Shown here in pieces: positions 23,705 to 32,783 of a DNA stretch of 64,000 nt. This DNA comes from Cystobacter fuscus DSM 2262. Its GTDB lineage: Bacteria; Myxococcota; Myxococcia; Myxococcales; Myxococcaceae. Made by a program: the position numbers and the translations under genes. Under the pieces are notes generated by a model. That model saw only the letters and a list, made by a program, of their open reading frames with translations, did no database searches and had not been told where the DNA came from. The stretch is from the NCBI RefSeq assembly GCF_000335475.2, contig NZ_ANAH02000025.1:1-64000 (forward strand). Reading direction: 5' to 3'. Position 1 is the stretch's first letter. Every line of letters starts with the position of its first letter.

Positions 23705-24526
23705 TCAGCGGGGTTCGAGCCCGCGTGCCCTCAACGGAGCGAGCACCTCGGTCTCCATCGACTTGCGCGCGAGGTCCAGGTAGGCCCGCGACTTCATCCA
23801 CCCGAGTGCATGGATCTCGGCGGGCTCCTCCTCTGCCTGTGCGGCGACGCGGGCCTGGTTCTCCCGGACCGCGGCGATCGTCTTCCCCGCCGCCTCGCGG
23901 AGCACCTCCCGCTCGTCCTCCTCCAGCATGGGCAGTGCCCAGTCCAGGAACATCCACCCGAACTGCCCGTGCGCGGCCTCGTCCTTCACGATCCGTCCCA
24001 GCACCGCCTTCACCAGCGGGTGCGTCGCGGAGCGCCAGGTGCCTCGGAGCAGGGGGATGGAGATGGCTTCGCCCACGCAGAAGTAGCGGACGACGAGCTC
24101 CGCTGCCTGCGCGAGCGCACGGCCCGGCTGGGGCGGTGGAACCATCCCCAGCGGATCATGCAGGAGGGGGATGCCTCCGCCCAGCTCGCTCGCCAGCCGC
24201 GCGCACAGCTCGACGTGGACCATCTCGTCGAGTGGGAAGCGGCATGCCATGGAGATGAGATCCAACGGCGCCCGCGCGGCGATGAGCGCCTGCAGCGTCG
24301 CGGTGCACGCGGCGGCGGTGCGGTGCTCCTGGAAGGCGGCCTCGGTCCAGGCCCTCCGCGCCGCGAGGACGAGGTGTTCGGGAAACTCCTCCGGGCGGAG
24401 CGTCCCCCAGGGGAGTGCCTCCACCTCGGGCCGGAGCTTGCGGTAGCGGCGCTCGACGTTGCCTCCGAGCATCCCCAGCTCGAACAGCTCCTCGCCGGGG
24501 ACGTGGGGCAGGACGAACGTACTCAT
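23705..24526 (-). CDS. Ferritin-like di-iron protein
   Basis: A 273-residue helical protein with two carboxylate/His motifs typical of ferritin-like di-iron folds: DEMVHVELCARLASELGG and VKDEAAHGQFGWMFLDW, plus a third Glu in RYFCVGEAISIPLLR. The ExxH pairs would bind the two metal ions. It has no signal peptide, so it probably acts in the cytoplasm as an oxidase/oxygenase or metal-storage protein. Its start (ATGA) overlaps the stop of the upstream lipoprotein gene, so the two are translationally coupled. Confidence 0.8.
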   Translation of the reverse strand: MSTFVLPHVPGEELFELGMLGGNVERRYRKLRPEVEALPWGTLRPEEFPEHLVLAARRAWTEAAFQEHRTAAACTATLQALIAARAPLDLISMACRFPLDEMVHVELCARLASELGGGIPLLHDPLGMVPPPQPGRALAQAAELVVRYFCVGEAISIPLLRGTWRSATHPLVKAVLGRIVKDEAAHGQFGWMFLDWALPMLEEDEREVLREAAGKTIAAVRENQARVAAQAEEEPAEIHALGWMKSRAYLDLARKSMETEVLAPLRARGLEPR

Positions 24527-24783
24527 TGACCGCCGTCCGCGGTGCCGCCATCCCCGGTACCGCCATCCGAGCCCGCATCCAGACCGCCATCCACGCCCGC
24601 GTCAGGGCCCGGCTCGCAGTAGGGCTCATTGTTCGGGTTGTCATCGCACGGCGGTGGCGCGACGAGATTGCCGGAGATGAGGCACCCACTGGCCATCTTC
24701 ACGAGTGCGACGCCCGCGGTGGCGAGCAGCAGGGGGCGGGTGGTGCGCTGGGAGGGTCTGCGGCCCTGGGGAAGATCTGCCAT
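24523..24783 (-). CDS. Small exported protein with Gly/Asp-rich tail, coupled to the ferritin-like gene
   Basis: An 86-residue protein with a basic N-terminus, possibly twin-Arg-like, and a hydrophobic stretch (RPLLLATAGVALVKMASGC) that ends in a lipobox-like Cys. After a CDDNPNNEPYC pair of Cys comes a low-complexity tail of D-A-G/D-G-G units, like surface-exposed tethers in myxobacterial lipoproteins. GAGGAG precedes the ATG by 6 bases. It overlaps the next gene by 4 bp (ATGA). No catalytic domain; it may be a surface anchor for an unknown partner. Confidence 0.7.
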   Translation of the reverse strand: MADLPQGRRPSQRTTRPLLLATAGVALVKMASGCLISGNLVAPPPCDDNPNNEPYCEPGPDAGVDGGLDAGSDGGTGDGGTADGGQ

Positions 24784-24879
24784 GTCGTTCTCCTCGTACC
24801 CGGGTCGTTGCCCGGTTCCGGGAGCAAGCCTATCGGAAGGATGGATGCACGGTTAACTGCACCGAAGTGGCAAAGCTCC

Positions 24880-25110
24880 AGGTGCAGCGCCACGACGTCA
24901 CCGTCTTCGGAGCCAGTAAGCGAGGAGCACCAGCGCGGGAGCCATCCCTGGCGAACTCGGCAAACACGAGGTACTCGCCGGGAGGGAAGTGGACACCGCA
25001 TGAGGTGTTACCGTTCAGGGCCTTCACTTCGATCTCGGTCTGCGTGGGCCCCTTCCAGACCGTGGTGACCTGAAAGCGGGCGGTATTCAAGTAGGCCGCC
25101 TCGCCGAACG
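24880..25110 (-). pseudogene. TIMP/netrin-like domain relic
   Basis: On the minus strand, LNTARFQVTTVWKGPTQ, TSCGVHFPPGEYLVFA and a few further residues match the core of the netrin/TIMP-like domain of small secreted myxobacterial proteins (the usual form is 'A-x-F-x-V-x-x-x-W-K-G ... C-G-x-x-F-x-x-G-x-x-Y-L-V-Y-A'). The signal peptide and the first Cys motifs are missing, cut off by the neighbouring SDR gene end. The part after YLVFA looks frameshifted. So this is a truncated relic. Confidence 0.5.
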
Positions 25111-25127
25111 AGAATTGAGAACTGCGC

Positions 25128-25856
25128 CTATAGATCGAAATTGGTGGGCAACATGACAACGTCTCGGATGGTCATTCCGCGCGGTCGCGTGAGCATGAAC
25201 CGAACAACGTCCGCCACCTCACTGGCCTCCAGCAGGCTGCCTGATTCCTTTGCTTCCTTGAGCTTTTCGGGTGGCCAGTCGGCGAGCAGCGCGCTGATCA
25301 CCGGGCCAGGGGAGATCGAGCCGACGCGCAGGCCGTGCTTGAACACCTGGCGCCGCACGGTCTGGACAAAGCAATTGATCGCCCATTTGGACGACGCATA
25401 GACTGGCTCCCACGGCGTCGGGTAGTGAGCTGCCAGCGAACTCGTGATGATGATGTCCCCGGTCCGGCGCTGGATCATGTGCGGCAGCACGTCGTGCACA
25501 TTCTTCATCACCACGTTGACGTTCAGGTTCAGCATCCGGTCGATTGCGTGCGTGTCGGCGTCGACAAGGTCGCCCCCCACATACGTCCCGGCATTCGCGT
25601 GCAGGATGTCGATCCGCCCTGTCGTCTCCAACACTCGAGGCACCAGCGTCGCACAGTCCCTGGGATCGAGCAGGTCGACGACCAGGGGAATCGCCGTGTC
25701 GCCGTACTGGCTGCAAATCGCCTGGAGTGCGGCCTCATTGCGGTCCACCAGCACGACGCGCGCGCCTTCAGCCAGCATCATCGCGCTGCTCGCCAGCCCA
25801 ATGCCCGACGCCGCTCCCGTGACGACGGCCACCTTGCCTTCAAACTCCTTGGTCAT
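25128..25856 (-). CDS. SDR oxidoreductase, ribitol 2-dehydrogenase-like
   Basis: A 242-residue classical short-chain dehydrogenase. TGAASGIG (residues about 14-21) binds NAD(H), NAG is at about 90 (HANAGTYVGG), the catalytic Ser is in IITSSLAAH and the Tyr-x-x-x-Lys pair is YASSK. The C-terminal half (WAINCFVQTVRRQVFKHG; SISPGPVISALLADWPPEKL; DVVMLPTNFDL) closely resembles ribitol 2-dehydrogenases (RbtD type), which oxidise ribitol to D-ribulose. No pentitol transporter or kinase is nearby, so the substrate could differ. It is isolated among gene relics, with lower GC than its neighbours, suggesting acquisition. Confidence 0.85.
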   Translation of the reverse strand: MTKEFEGKVAVVTGAASGIGLASSAMMLAEGARVVLVDRNEAALQAICSQYGDTAIPLVVDLLDPRDCATLVPRVLETTGRIDILHANAGTYVGGDLVDADTHAIDRMLNLNVNVVMKNVHDVLPHMIQRRTGDIIITSSLAAHYPTPWEPVYASSKWAINCFVQTVRRQVFKHGLRVGSISPGPVISALLADWPPEKLKEAKESGSLLEASEVADVVRFMLTRPRGMTIRDVVMLPTNFDL

Positions 25857-25871
25857 GACGTTTCTTTCCTG

Positions 25872-26100
25872 TCACTGCGCTGTGGTACGTATGTCGCAAG
25901 AGACTTCCCGGGGCTCTGCGGCGGGCCGGTCGAGCGAGCAGATCAGCGTCGGCGAGGAGGCCAGCAGCCACGCCAGGCCCGCGGGGAGCGCCAGGAGGAG
26001 CAGGCCGACGCCCAGCGCGCGCAGCCGCGCGAGGGCCAGGCCCGTGCGAGGTGTCAGCGTCTCCGCGGGGGTCCACAGCGACACGGCCAGCCCTCCGAGG
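25872..26100 (-). pseudogene. C-terminal fragment of a membrane protein (uncertain)
   Basis: The minus strand encodes TPAETLTPRTGLALARLRAL, then one strong membrane helix (GVGLLLLALPAGLAWLLA) and a polar tail with two Cys. The frame is open further upstream to 26219, but that part is antisense to the cadherin-like relic on the plus strand, so the real gene piece probably begins near 26100. The family is not recognised. It may be a rearrangement scar or a short membrane protein. Confidence 0.3.
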
Positions 26101-26112
26101 TAGCCGCCCACG

Positions 26113-26338
26113 TCTGACGCCGCGGTCAACATCACCCTCACTCCCGTGAATGATGCGCCCGTGGCCATTGCCCAGGACGTGTCCACTCCCGCGAACACGT
26201 CGCGGGCCATCACGCTCACGGGGAGTGACGTGGACAGCCTTCAAGGTGAATGACGCGTCCCTGGACTCCAGCCCGGCCACGGTGCGCATCTCCATCACGT
26301 CGAGTGCGTCCACACTCGAGGCCGGCAAGTCGCTGTAG
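26113..26338 (+). pseudogene. Relic of a cadherin/VCBS tandem-repeat protein
   Basis: The plus strand reads AAVNITLTPVNDAPVAIAQD, then VSTP and a GSDVDS turn: the linker and first strands of the 'VNDAPVA' Ig-like repeats found in large adhesins. After a one-base frame change and an internal deletion it resumes with FKVNDASLDSSPATVRISIT, the last strands of the same repeat, and ends at a stop (26336-26338). So it is a collapsed single repeat from a formerly larger surface protein. The 525-bp interval 25857-26382 contains only such relics. Confidence 0.6.
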
Positions 26339-26347
26339 GCCCCAGCT

Positions 26348-26368
26348 CCCTCTCCCTCTGGGAGAGGG
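26348..26368. terminator. CCCTCTCCC/GGGAGAGGG hairpin
   Basis: A perfect 9-bp stem with a TCT loop. This CT-rich inverted repeat is of a kind that recurs in intergenic regions of high-GC bacteria. It lies just upstream of the 26383 gene and may act as a terminator for readthrough from the relics, or as a 5' mRNA structure; no T-run follows. Confidence 0.5.
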
Positions 26369-26382
26369 TAGTGTCGGAGGCC

Positions 26383-27597
26383 ATGCATGGAACGAAGAAG
26401 CTGTGTCTCCTGACGCTGGCCCTGGGGTTATCGGCCTGTGTCTCCTCCAATGGCGCGCGGATCTCGGACTTCTCCCTGCGCGGCGAGATCCCCACGGACC
26501 CGGAGGGGTTCGATCTGGCCCTCTACGAGACCCTGGGCACCCGCTTCACCACGGGCAACCAGGTGGAGTGGATCGACAACGGCGCGCTCTTCGAACTCAT
26601 CGAGAAGGACGTGCGCACGGCGAAATCCTCCATCAACATCGTGCTGTTCATCTGGCGCTCCGGTCAGCCTGGGGACTCGCTCGCCGAGCAGATCGCCGCG
26701 CGCACGAAGACGGGCGTCGTCTGCCGGGTGCTGCTGGATCCGTTTGGAAGCACCGACCTGGAGATCGTGAAGCCCCAGTTGGAGCGGGCAGGCTGTGACG
26801 TGCGCGTCTTCCGGCCCCTGCCCGCCGACGAGACGCTGGGGCGCAACCACCGCAAGCTCGTCATCGTGGATGGGCGCGTCGGGTACACGGGCGGCTTCGG
26901 GGTCCACACGAGCTGGCTCGGGGACGCACGCAACGAGAAGGAGTGGCGGGACGTCGCGATACGGGCCGAGGGGCCCGTCGTGGCGCAGATGCAGCAGGCG
27001 TTCGCGGAGAACTGGCAGGAGATGGGGGGCGTGCTGCTGCCCGCCTCGGACTTCGCGGCCATGTACGCGCCCCCCAAGCCCGGAGGCGCGCGCGCCGCCT
27101 TCATCACCAGCACGCCCAACCCGGAGCTGACCCGCGCCGAGCGCAGCATCCTCCTGATGTGCAAGGCGGCCCGCAAGCGGCTGTGGATCGGCCAGTCGTA
27201 CTTCACGCCCACCTCCACGCTGCTCGCGCTCCTGGTGGATCAGGCGCACGCGGGGGTGGACACGCGGGTGCTCACCCCCGGTGACAAGAACGACCAGCCC
27301 GTCATCACCGCCTTCCAGCGGAGGTCCTACCCGGACCTCGCCACCGCGGGCGTGCGCATCTGGGAGTGGCCCATCTCCATGATGCACTCCAAGGTCATCC
27401 TCGCGGACGACCACCTGGTCATGGTGGGCTCCATCAACTTCGACATCCTCTCCTTCCGGTTGCTGGAGGAGGGGGCGCTCATCGTCGACGACGAGGCCTT
27501 CGCCAGACAGGCGGAGCGCGCCTTCCTCTCCGACTTCCAGAAGTCCGTCGAGGTCAGCCTGCCCTGGACCCACTCGCGCGAGGGCGAGAAGAAGTAG
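26383..27597 (+). CDS. Cardiolipin synthase/phospholipase D family lipoprotein
   Basis: About 404 residues, with a lipoprotein signal (LTLALGLSAC). Two HKD motifs define the bilobal PLD active site: NHRKLVIVDGRVGYTGG (first lobe) and MHSKVILADDHLVMVGSINF (second lobe). The spacing and the GGFGV/GSINFD tails fit the cardiolipin synthase (ClsB/ClsC-like) subgroup, which condenses phosphatidylglycerol or transfers phosphatidyl groups. The lipid anchor would place it on the outer face of a membrane. It may alternatively be a secreted phospholipase. An in-frame GTG at 26371 with a GGGAGAGGG upstream is an alternative start. Confidence 0.85.
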   Translation: MHGTKKLCLLTLALGLSACVSSNGARISDFSLRGEIPTDPEGFDLALYETLGTRFTTGNQVEWIDNGALFELIEKDVRTAKSSINIVLFIWRSGQPGDSLAEQIAARTKTGVVCRVLLDPFGSTDLEIVKPQLERAGCDVRVFRPLPADETLGRNHRKLVIVDGRVGYTGGFGVHTSWLGDARNEKEWRDVAIRAEGPVVAQMQQAFAENWQEMGGVLLPASDFAAMYAPPKPGGARAAFITSTPNPELTRAERSILLMCKAARKRLWIGQSYFTPTSTLLALLVDQAHAGVDTRVLTPGDKNDQPVITAFQRRSYPDLATAGVRIWEWPISMMHSKVILADDHLVMVGSINFDILSFRLLEEGALIVDDEAFARQAERAFLSDFQKSVEVSLPWTHSREGEKK

Positions 27598-27698
27598 CCC
27601 GTCCAGAGGTGTGCCGGTCCGGCCGTGATGAATCCGCTTGCAAAGCGATTGGGCCCTGAACACTCAATCGTGCCGTTCCCACCTGAGGAGACGACGAC

Positions 27699-28478
27699 AT
27701 GAAGCGAGTCCTGGGAGTGTTGGCGGGCCTTCTGGCGATGACGGCGGCGGCCAGGCCCGTGCAGAAGCCGGTGGTGTATGAGCTGGAGGGAACGAAGTTC
27801 GAGGGCGTGCTCGTCTACGACGACTCCGTGAAGACTCCCCGTCCGGGGCTGGTGCTGGTTCCCAACTGGCTGGGCGTCAACGAGCCCAACGTGAAGCAGG
27901 CGTTCTTGGTGGCCGGCAAGAAGTACATCGTCTTCGTCACCGACCTGTACGGACAGGCCGTACGTCCCAAGAACCCCGACGAGGCGGGCAAGGTCTCCGG
28001 TGTGTTGAAGCACGATCGCAACCTCATGCGCGCGCGTGTGAACAAAGCCCTGGACGTGCTGCGCGCCGAGGGCAAGGCGGTGGGGCTCGACGCGAAGAAG
28101 CTGGGCGCCGTCGGCTTCTGTGTGGGCGGTACCGCGGTGCTGGAGATGGCGCGCAGCGGCGTCCCTGTCGCCGGCGTGGTGTCCTTCCATGGCGGCCTGG
28201 ACGCGCCCCTTCCCGCCGCCGAGGGCGCCGTCACCGCCAAGGTGCTCGTGCTGCATGGGGCCGAGGATCCCCAGGTCCCCCCCTCCGAGGTGAAGGGCTT
28301 CGAGGAGGAGATGCGCAAGGCCAAGGCCGACTGGGAGCTGGTGTCCTACGGCGGCGCGGTGCACAGCTTCACCATTGTCGAGGCCAACACCCCGGGAAAG
28401 GTCCAGTACGACGCCAAGGTGGCCAGGCGCGCCTACCTCGCGATGAACGACTTCCTCACCGAGGTCTTCGCGAAGTAG
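27699..28478 (+). CDS. Dienelactone hydrolase family protein, exported
   Basis: A 259-residue alpha/beta hydrolase with a signal peptide (MKRVLGVLAGLLAMTAAA). The nucleophile elbow is GFCVGG with Cys 141, and the acid and base are D190 (LHGAEDPQV) and H222 (GGAVHSFTI). A cysteine nucleophile in this setting is the hallmark of dienelactone hydrolases. The cytoplasmic family opens dienelactones in chlorocatechol breakdown, but no such pathway is nearby and this copy is exported, so an ester or lactone in the periplasm is more likely. GAGGAG lies before the ATG. Confidence 0.88.
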   Translation: MKRVLGVLAGLLAMTAAARPVQKPVVYELEGTKFEGVLVYDDSVKTPRPGLVLVPNWLGVNEPNVKQAFLVAGKKYIVFVTDLYGQAVRPKNPDEAGKVSGVLKHDRNLMRARVNKALDVLRAEGKAVGLDAKKLGAVGFCVGGTAVLEMARSGVPVAGVVSFHGGLDAPLPAAEGAVTAKVLVLHGAEDPQVPPSEVKGFEEEMRKAKADWELVSYGGAVHSFTIVEANTPGKVQYDAKVARRAYLAMNDFLTEVFAK

Positions 28479-28504
28479 CCAATGCGGGGGGCTCGCGTGT
28501 TCCT

Positions 28505-31216
28505 CTACTTGGAGAGCCCCTGCGCGCGCAGGAACTCGCGCACGCTGGGCGCATTGCGCGCCTCCGAGTCCACGCACAGCGAGATGGACTCGAGCGCACG
28601 GGCGAGCGCGCGCGGTCCGCCCTCGATGCCCTTCACCCGCGGGCCGAGCAGCGCCTCGGCCTCCGCACGCTGGGCGGGGTCGCAGAGCACGCCCACGCCC
28701 TCGATGAGCTGGCCAAGCTCGTCGGAGCGCATCCGCTCCGCGAGGCGGTCGAAGTTCTCGCGGTAGAAGGCCCACGCCCGCGCCCGCGTGTCCTCGCCGG
28801 AGAGGGCCGTGCTCAGGATCTCCACGGTCTCGCGCACGTCGAACTCGCTTCCGGTCACCAGGCCCAGCGCCTCTCCCAGCAGTGCCCGGTCCTCGAAGGA
28901 GCCGAGCACGGAGAGCAGCACCGAGCGCTCGCGGCGGTCCTTCGCGCCGCGAGCCTGCGTGAGCAGCGTGTCGAACAGCGCCCGGTCTCCCTGTTTCGCG
29001 GCGACCCGCAGCGCCACCTGGGCCACGTCCTCCTTCACCGCGTCGCGGTCCGCGAGCCACGCCCGGCCCAGCCGCGCGGCCTCCCGGCTCAGCGCGGGGT
29101 CCTCGCCCACGCCCGCCGCCAGTGACAGCAGCAGCAGGCGCAGCCGCTGCTGGCTCTCGTCCTCCCCGGGTCTGGCCACCCATCCGAGCGTCCGGGCGCG
29201 CGGTGCGTAGAGGCCGCGGATCCACGCCCGGTAGCGGGCGCGGTCCTCCGCGGAGAGCCGGTCCACCCGCACGCTCCCGAGCAGCCGCAGGCCGCGCTGC
29301 ACGACGAGCCGGCTCGGGTCCTTCGCCGTGGCGGGAACGGCGCGCAGCGCCTCTCCGCTGAGCAGATCCCCGCGCGAGACGCCCGCCCGCACGTCGGCGA
29401 GCAGCGCGAGCCGCTCGTCCTCGCTCAGCGTCCCCGCGGGGGCTCCGAGCAGGGCGTCCAGCTGTGGGCGCGCGTACCCGGAGTGGTAGTAGCCGCGGCC
29501 GTCCGCGTTGAGCAGCACCCAGCGCGGGCAGCCGGGCGTCTTCAGCTCCAACTCACCCTCGGCCCGCGTGAGCAGCGTGCAGCCGCGCTCGGCCTGGCTT
29601 CCGGTCCCGGCGCGCACGCACACCGGCACCGCCCACGTCTGGCCCAGCTCGCCCTGGGAGCCGGCGGGCCAGAAGCGCTCCTGGCGCAGCCGCAGCCGCG
29701 CGGGGGCGCCGGGCTGGCACCGCAGCTCCGCCTGGATGAGTGGGACGCCGGGCTGATCCACGAAGCTCTGGAAGACGCGCACGGCGTCCGCTCCGGCGAC
29801 TTCCCCCAGCGTTCGCAGGAAGTCGTCCGAGGTGGCCGTCTTCCAGGCGTGGGTGCGCACGTGCTGGCGCATCACGTCGCGCACGCGCTCCTCGCCGAGC
29901 CACGGCTCCAGCATCCCCAGCACGGCGGAGCCCTTGGAGTAGGTGGTCCCGTTGTCAAAGGCGCCAATGATGTCGTCGTTGCTCGCCACCGGCTTGCGCA
30001 CCGGGGGCGTGTTCACGAGCGAGTCCGTGCCCATCGCGTGCGCGAGCGCGTTCGCGCTGAACTCGCGGCCCAGTCCCCAGGAGGGCTCGAAGCCGTCCAT
30101 CGTCTTGCGATCGAGCCAGCTGGTGAAGGACTCGTTGAGCCACACGTCGTCCCACCAGCGGCAGGTGACGACGTCGCCGAACCAGTAGTGACCCAGCTCG
30201 TGCCCGAGGATGGTGGCGTAGCGCTGGCGCCGCTCGAGCGTCTCCTGGCCGGGCGTGATGAGCGTGAGCGGTTGGCCCATCGCGACGATGCCCGGGTGCT
30301 CCATGGTGCCCCAGAAACGCGGCACCACGGCGACGTCCAGCTTCTCGAAGGGGTAGGGCTGGTCGAAGAAGTCCTCCAGCACCCCGACGATGCGCGGCGT
30401 GACGCTCGCGGCATACGCCGTCTCCGACCCGCGCCCCCTGGGCACGATGAAGCGCAGCGGTACCGGCGTGCGGCCCACCGTGCCGGCCTCCACCACGTCG
30501 AAGGGCCCCACCATGAAGGCGACGAGGTAGCTCGGCATGGGCTTGCTCTCGGCGAAGGTGACGCGCTTGAGACCGCCAGGCAGCGGCTCCTCGCGCACGG
30601 CCGGCGCGTTCGCCGCCGCCACGTGCGACTCCTTCACCGTGAAGGTGAGCTGCCAGGGCACCTTGAAGGTGGGCTCATCGAAGCAGGGGAAGGCGCGGCG
30701 CGCGTCGATGGGCTCGAAGAAGGTGTAGAGGTACGGCTCGCCAGCCTCCGTCTCCCCGTACAGCCCCTGGCTGCGCGTGCGCTCCACCCGCCCGGTGAAC
30801 CGCAGCACCAGCCGCGCGCGTCCCGCGGGAAGTTCCTCGGGGAGCAGCAGCCCCAGGCGCCCCGTGTCCGCGGTGGTGATGCGGGCCTCGAAGCCATGGC
30901 CCTCGCGCTCCACGCGCGCCGAGGAGACCTGTACGTCCTGTGCGTGCAGCCACACCTGGCGCACCGGCGCCCGCACCTCCACGTCGATGCTCACGGTACC
31001 GGGGTACGTCGCCTCCTGGGGCAGCAGGGTGAGCTCCAGCGCGTAGCGCACCGGCCGCACCGTGTCCGGGAGCCTCAGCGCGGGCGGCGCGGGCTCGGGA
31101 TACGCCACGGTCGCCGGAGCAGCCGCGGCGGGAGCGGAGCCCGTGGGAGCGGCCGGAGGTGCATGGGTGCAGTGCAGCAGACCGAGGGCGAGGAGCAGCA
31201 GCGGGAGTCGGCGCAT
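28505..31216 (-). CDS. M1 family aminopeptidase (PepN/ERAP type), lipoprotein
   Basis: A 903-residue protein with a lipobox-type signal (LLLLALGLLHC) and an Ala/Pro-rich linker. The N-terminal beta-saddle is followed by the thermolysin-like domain. GTMEHPGIVAMG is the substrate-binding G-x-M-E-(N) motif, with His in place of the usual Asn. HELGHYWFGD then WLNESF give the zinc site H-E-x-x-H-(18)-E. The C-terminal third is HEAT-like helical as in M1 enzymes. It would trim N-terminal residues from peptides at the cell surface. The ATG at 31216 starts the signal; the open frame continues upstream but has no support. Confidence 0.93.
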   Translation of the reverse strand: MRRLPLLLLALGLLHCTHAPPAAPTGSAPAAAAPATVAYPEPAPPALRLPDTVRPVRYALELTLLPQEATYPGTVSIDVEVRAPVRQVWLHAQDVQVSSARVEREGHGFEARITTADTGRLGLLLPEELPAGRARLVLRFTGRVERTRSQGLYGETEAGEPYLYTFFEPIDARRAFPCFDEPTFKVPWQLTFTVKESHVAAANAPAVREEPLPGGLKRVTFAESKPMPSYLVAFMVGPFDVVEAGTVGRTPVPLRFIVPRGRGSETAYAASVTPRIVGVLEDFFDQPYPFEKLDVAVVPRFWGTMEHPGIVAMGQPLTLITPGQETLERRQRYATILGHELGHYWFGDVVTCRWWDDVWLNESFTSWLDRKTMDGFEPSWGLGREFSANALAHAMGTDSLVNTPPVRKPVASNDDIIGAFDNGTTYSKGSAVLGMLEPWLGEERVRDVMRQHVRTHAWKTATSDDFLRTLGEVAGADAVRVFQSFVDQPGVPLIQAELRCQPGAPARLRLRQERFWPAGSQGELGQTWAVPVCVRAGTGSQAERGCTLLTRAEGELELKTPGCPRWVLLNADGRGYYHSGYARPQLDALLGAPAGTLSEDERLALLADVRAGVSRGDLLSGEALRAVPATAKDPSRLVVQRGLRLLGSVRVDRLSAEDRARYRAWIRGLYAPRARTLGWVARPGEDESQQRLRLLLLSLAAGVGEDPALSREAARLGRAWLADRDAVKEDVAQVALRVAAKQGDRALFDTLLTQARGAKDRRERSVLLSVLGSFEDRALLGEALGLVTGSEFDVRETVEILSTALSGEDTRARAWAFYRENFDRLAERMRSDELGQLIEGVGVLCDPAQRAEAEALLGPRVKGIEGGPRALARALESISLCVDSEARNAPSVREFLRAQGLSK

Positions 31217-31447
31217 CCCGCCACGCCAGCCTCCCGGAGTCGCCGAGTCAACCGCGATCGGTCGCGCGGGCCGAAACGCGTCGGTCGCGGGCAGCGGTAG
31301 CCGCCGAGCCCGTGAAGCGCCAGGCCAGAGGGAGGCGGGCCGCGACACCGTGGAGGCAACAAGGACTCAGGGGTTCACGAGAATCACCGATACCCCTGAT
31401 TCCAAGCCCGGGAGGTCCTCCCCCCGGGCCGCCTGCTGGAGTGCGTC

Positions 31448-32755
31448 ATGCGTCCCCGCGTTCACGCCGTCCTCGCCTTCCTGCTCGTCGCCCTCCTCAC
31501 CCGCTGCGCTCCGCCCGAGTCCACCCCCGAGGAGGAAGCCTTCCCGGCGCGAGCCACCCAGGCCCTCACGCCCGGCGGAGGGCTGCGGTTCATGACGTAC
31601 AACATCAAGCACGGCGAGCTCAGCAGCCTCGAGGCCATCGCGGGCGTCATCAACGCGCAGGCGCCGGATCTCGTCGCGCTCCAGGAGGTCGATGTCCTCA
31701 CCGTGCGCTCGGGCAAGGTGGACCAGGCCGCGCGGCTCGGCCAGCTCACCGGCATGAATGCCGTGTTCGTTCCCTCGTTGCTCAGCTTCGACTCGGGCCA
31801 GTACGGGCTGGCCCTCCTGTCGCGCTACCCCATCCGCTCCTCGCAGCGCATTGCCCTGCGCTCCGCCGCCGAGCAGCGCATCCTCGCGCTCTACACGGTG
31901 GAACTGGATGCCCAGCACCTGCTGCCCGTGGGCGTCACCCACTTTGGCACCACCGACTCCGCCGAGCGGCTCAACCAGGCCGCGGACGTCAAGGCGGCGC
32001 TCGCGGGACAGCCCTGGGCCCTGCTCGGCGGTGACTTCAACGCCACGCCCTCCGAGGCCGGCATCTCCAGCCTGATGCAGCAGCTCACCGACGCCTGGAG
32101 CCGGGGCGGCTCGGGCAGTGGCTACACCAGCTCCGCGGGCTTTCCCACGCGGCGCATCGACTACCTGATGCTCGGCTCCGCGTGGACCTCGCCGGTGTCC
32201 GCCACCGTGCCCGGCGCGTCGTCCCAGTCGGATCACCGCCCCGTGGTGGCCACCCTCATCCTGCCGTGGCGTCAGAGCCTGCTCGGAGACCGCGTGCCGG
32301 GCACCCCCGTGCAGGCGGACACGAAGGCCGTCGAGGTCGGCGTCCGGTTCCGGAGCAATGTCGCGGGCACCGTCACCGCGCTCCGCTTCTACCGGGGCAC
32401 CGGTAATGCCAACGGCTACGTGGCGCGCCTGTGGACCCTGTCGGGAACGCTGCTGGCCCAGGTCCCGGTCCGCGACGGCCGCCTTCCCGGCTGGCAGGAA
32501 GTCACCTTGTCCTCGCCCGTGCCCATCACCGCGGGCACGACCTATGTGGTCTCCTACTACTCGTCCAATGGCCAGTTCGCGCGGGACGTGGATGGGTTCG
32601 CGAGCACGCTCGTCAGCGGCAATCTCACCGCCCCCGCGAGCGCGAGCGTGGGGGGCAATGGTGTCTACGTCTATGCCTCGGGCGGAGGCTTCCCGACGAA
32701 CTCGTACAAGGACACCAACTACTGGGTGGACGTCCGCTTCACCCCCGCGCCTTGA
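31448..32755 (+). CDS. Endonuclease/exonuclease/phosphatase-family lipoprotein with DUF4082 domain
   Basis: A 435-residue protein with lipobox LLTRC. Residues about 45-275 form the EEP fold: RFMTYNIKHGEL (Asn), VALQEVDV (catalytic Glu), HFGTTDS, LLGGDFNATPSE (Asp-x-Asn) and SQSDHRPVVATL (terminal Asp-His). This is the metal-dependent phosphodiesterase/phosphatase core shared with DNase I and sphingomyelinases. Residues about 280-435 (PVQADTKAVEVGVRFRSN, ALRFYRGTGNANGYVARLW, TTYVVSYYSSNG) match DUF4082, a beta-sandwich often attached to secreted carbohydrate- or cell-active enzymes. It is probably a surface DNase or phospholipase C. Confidence 0.87.
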   Translation: MRPRVHAVLAFLLVALLTRCAPPESTPEEEAFPARATQALTPGGGLRFMTYNIKHGELSSLEAIAGVINAQAPDLVALQEVDVLTVRSGKVDQAARLGQLTGMNAVFVPSLLSFDSGQYGLALLSRYPIRSSQRIALRSAAEQRILALYTVELDAQHLLPVGVTHFGTTDSAERLNQAADVKAALAGQPWALLGGDFNATPSEAGISSLMQQLTDAWSRGGSGSGYTSSAGFPTRRIDYLMLGSAWTSPVSATVPGASSQSDHRPVVATLILPWRQSLLGDRVPGTPVQADTKAVEVGVRFRSNVAGTVTALRFYRGTGNANGYVARLWTLSGTLLAQVPVRDGRLPGWQEVTLSSPVPITAGTTYVVSYYSSNGQFARDVDGFASTLVSGNLTAPASASVGGNGVYVYASGGGFPTNSYKDTNYWVDVRFTPAP

Positions 32756-32783
32756 GACGAGTTCCCCCAGACCGTCGTTCCCC

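Noticed and set aside
29483-31300. A 605-codon plus-strand frame inside the aminopeptidase gene
   Set aside because: The minus strand has a clear M1 zinc site and normal length; the plus frame has no features.
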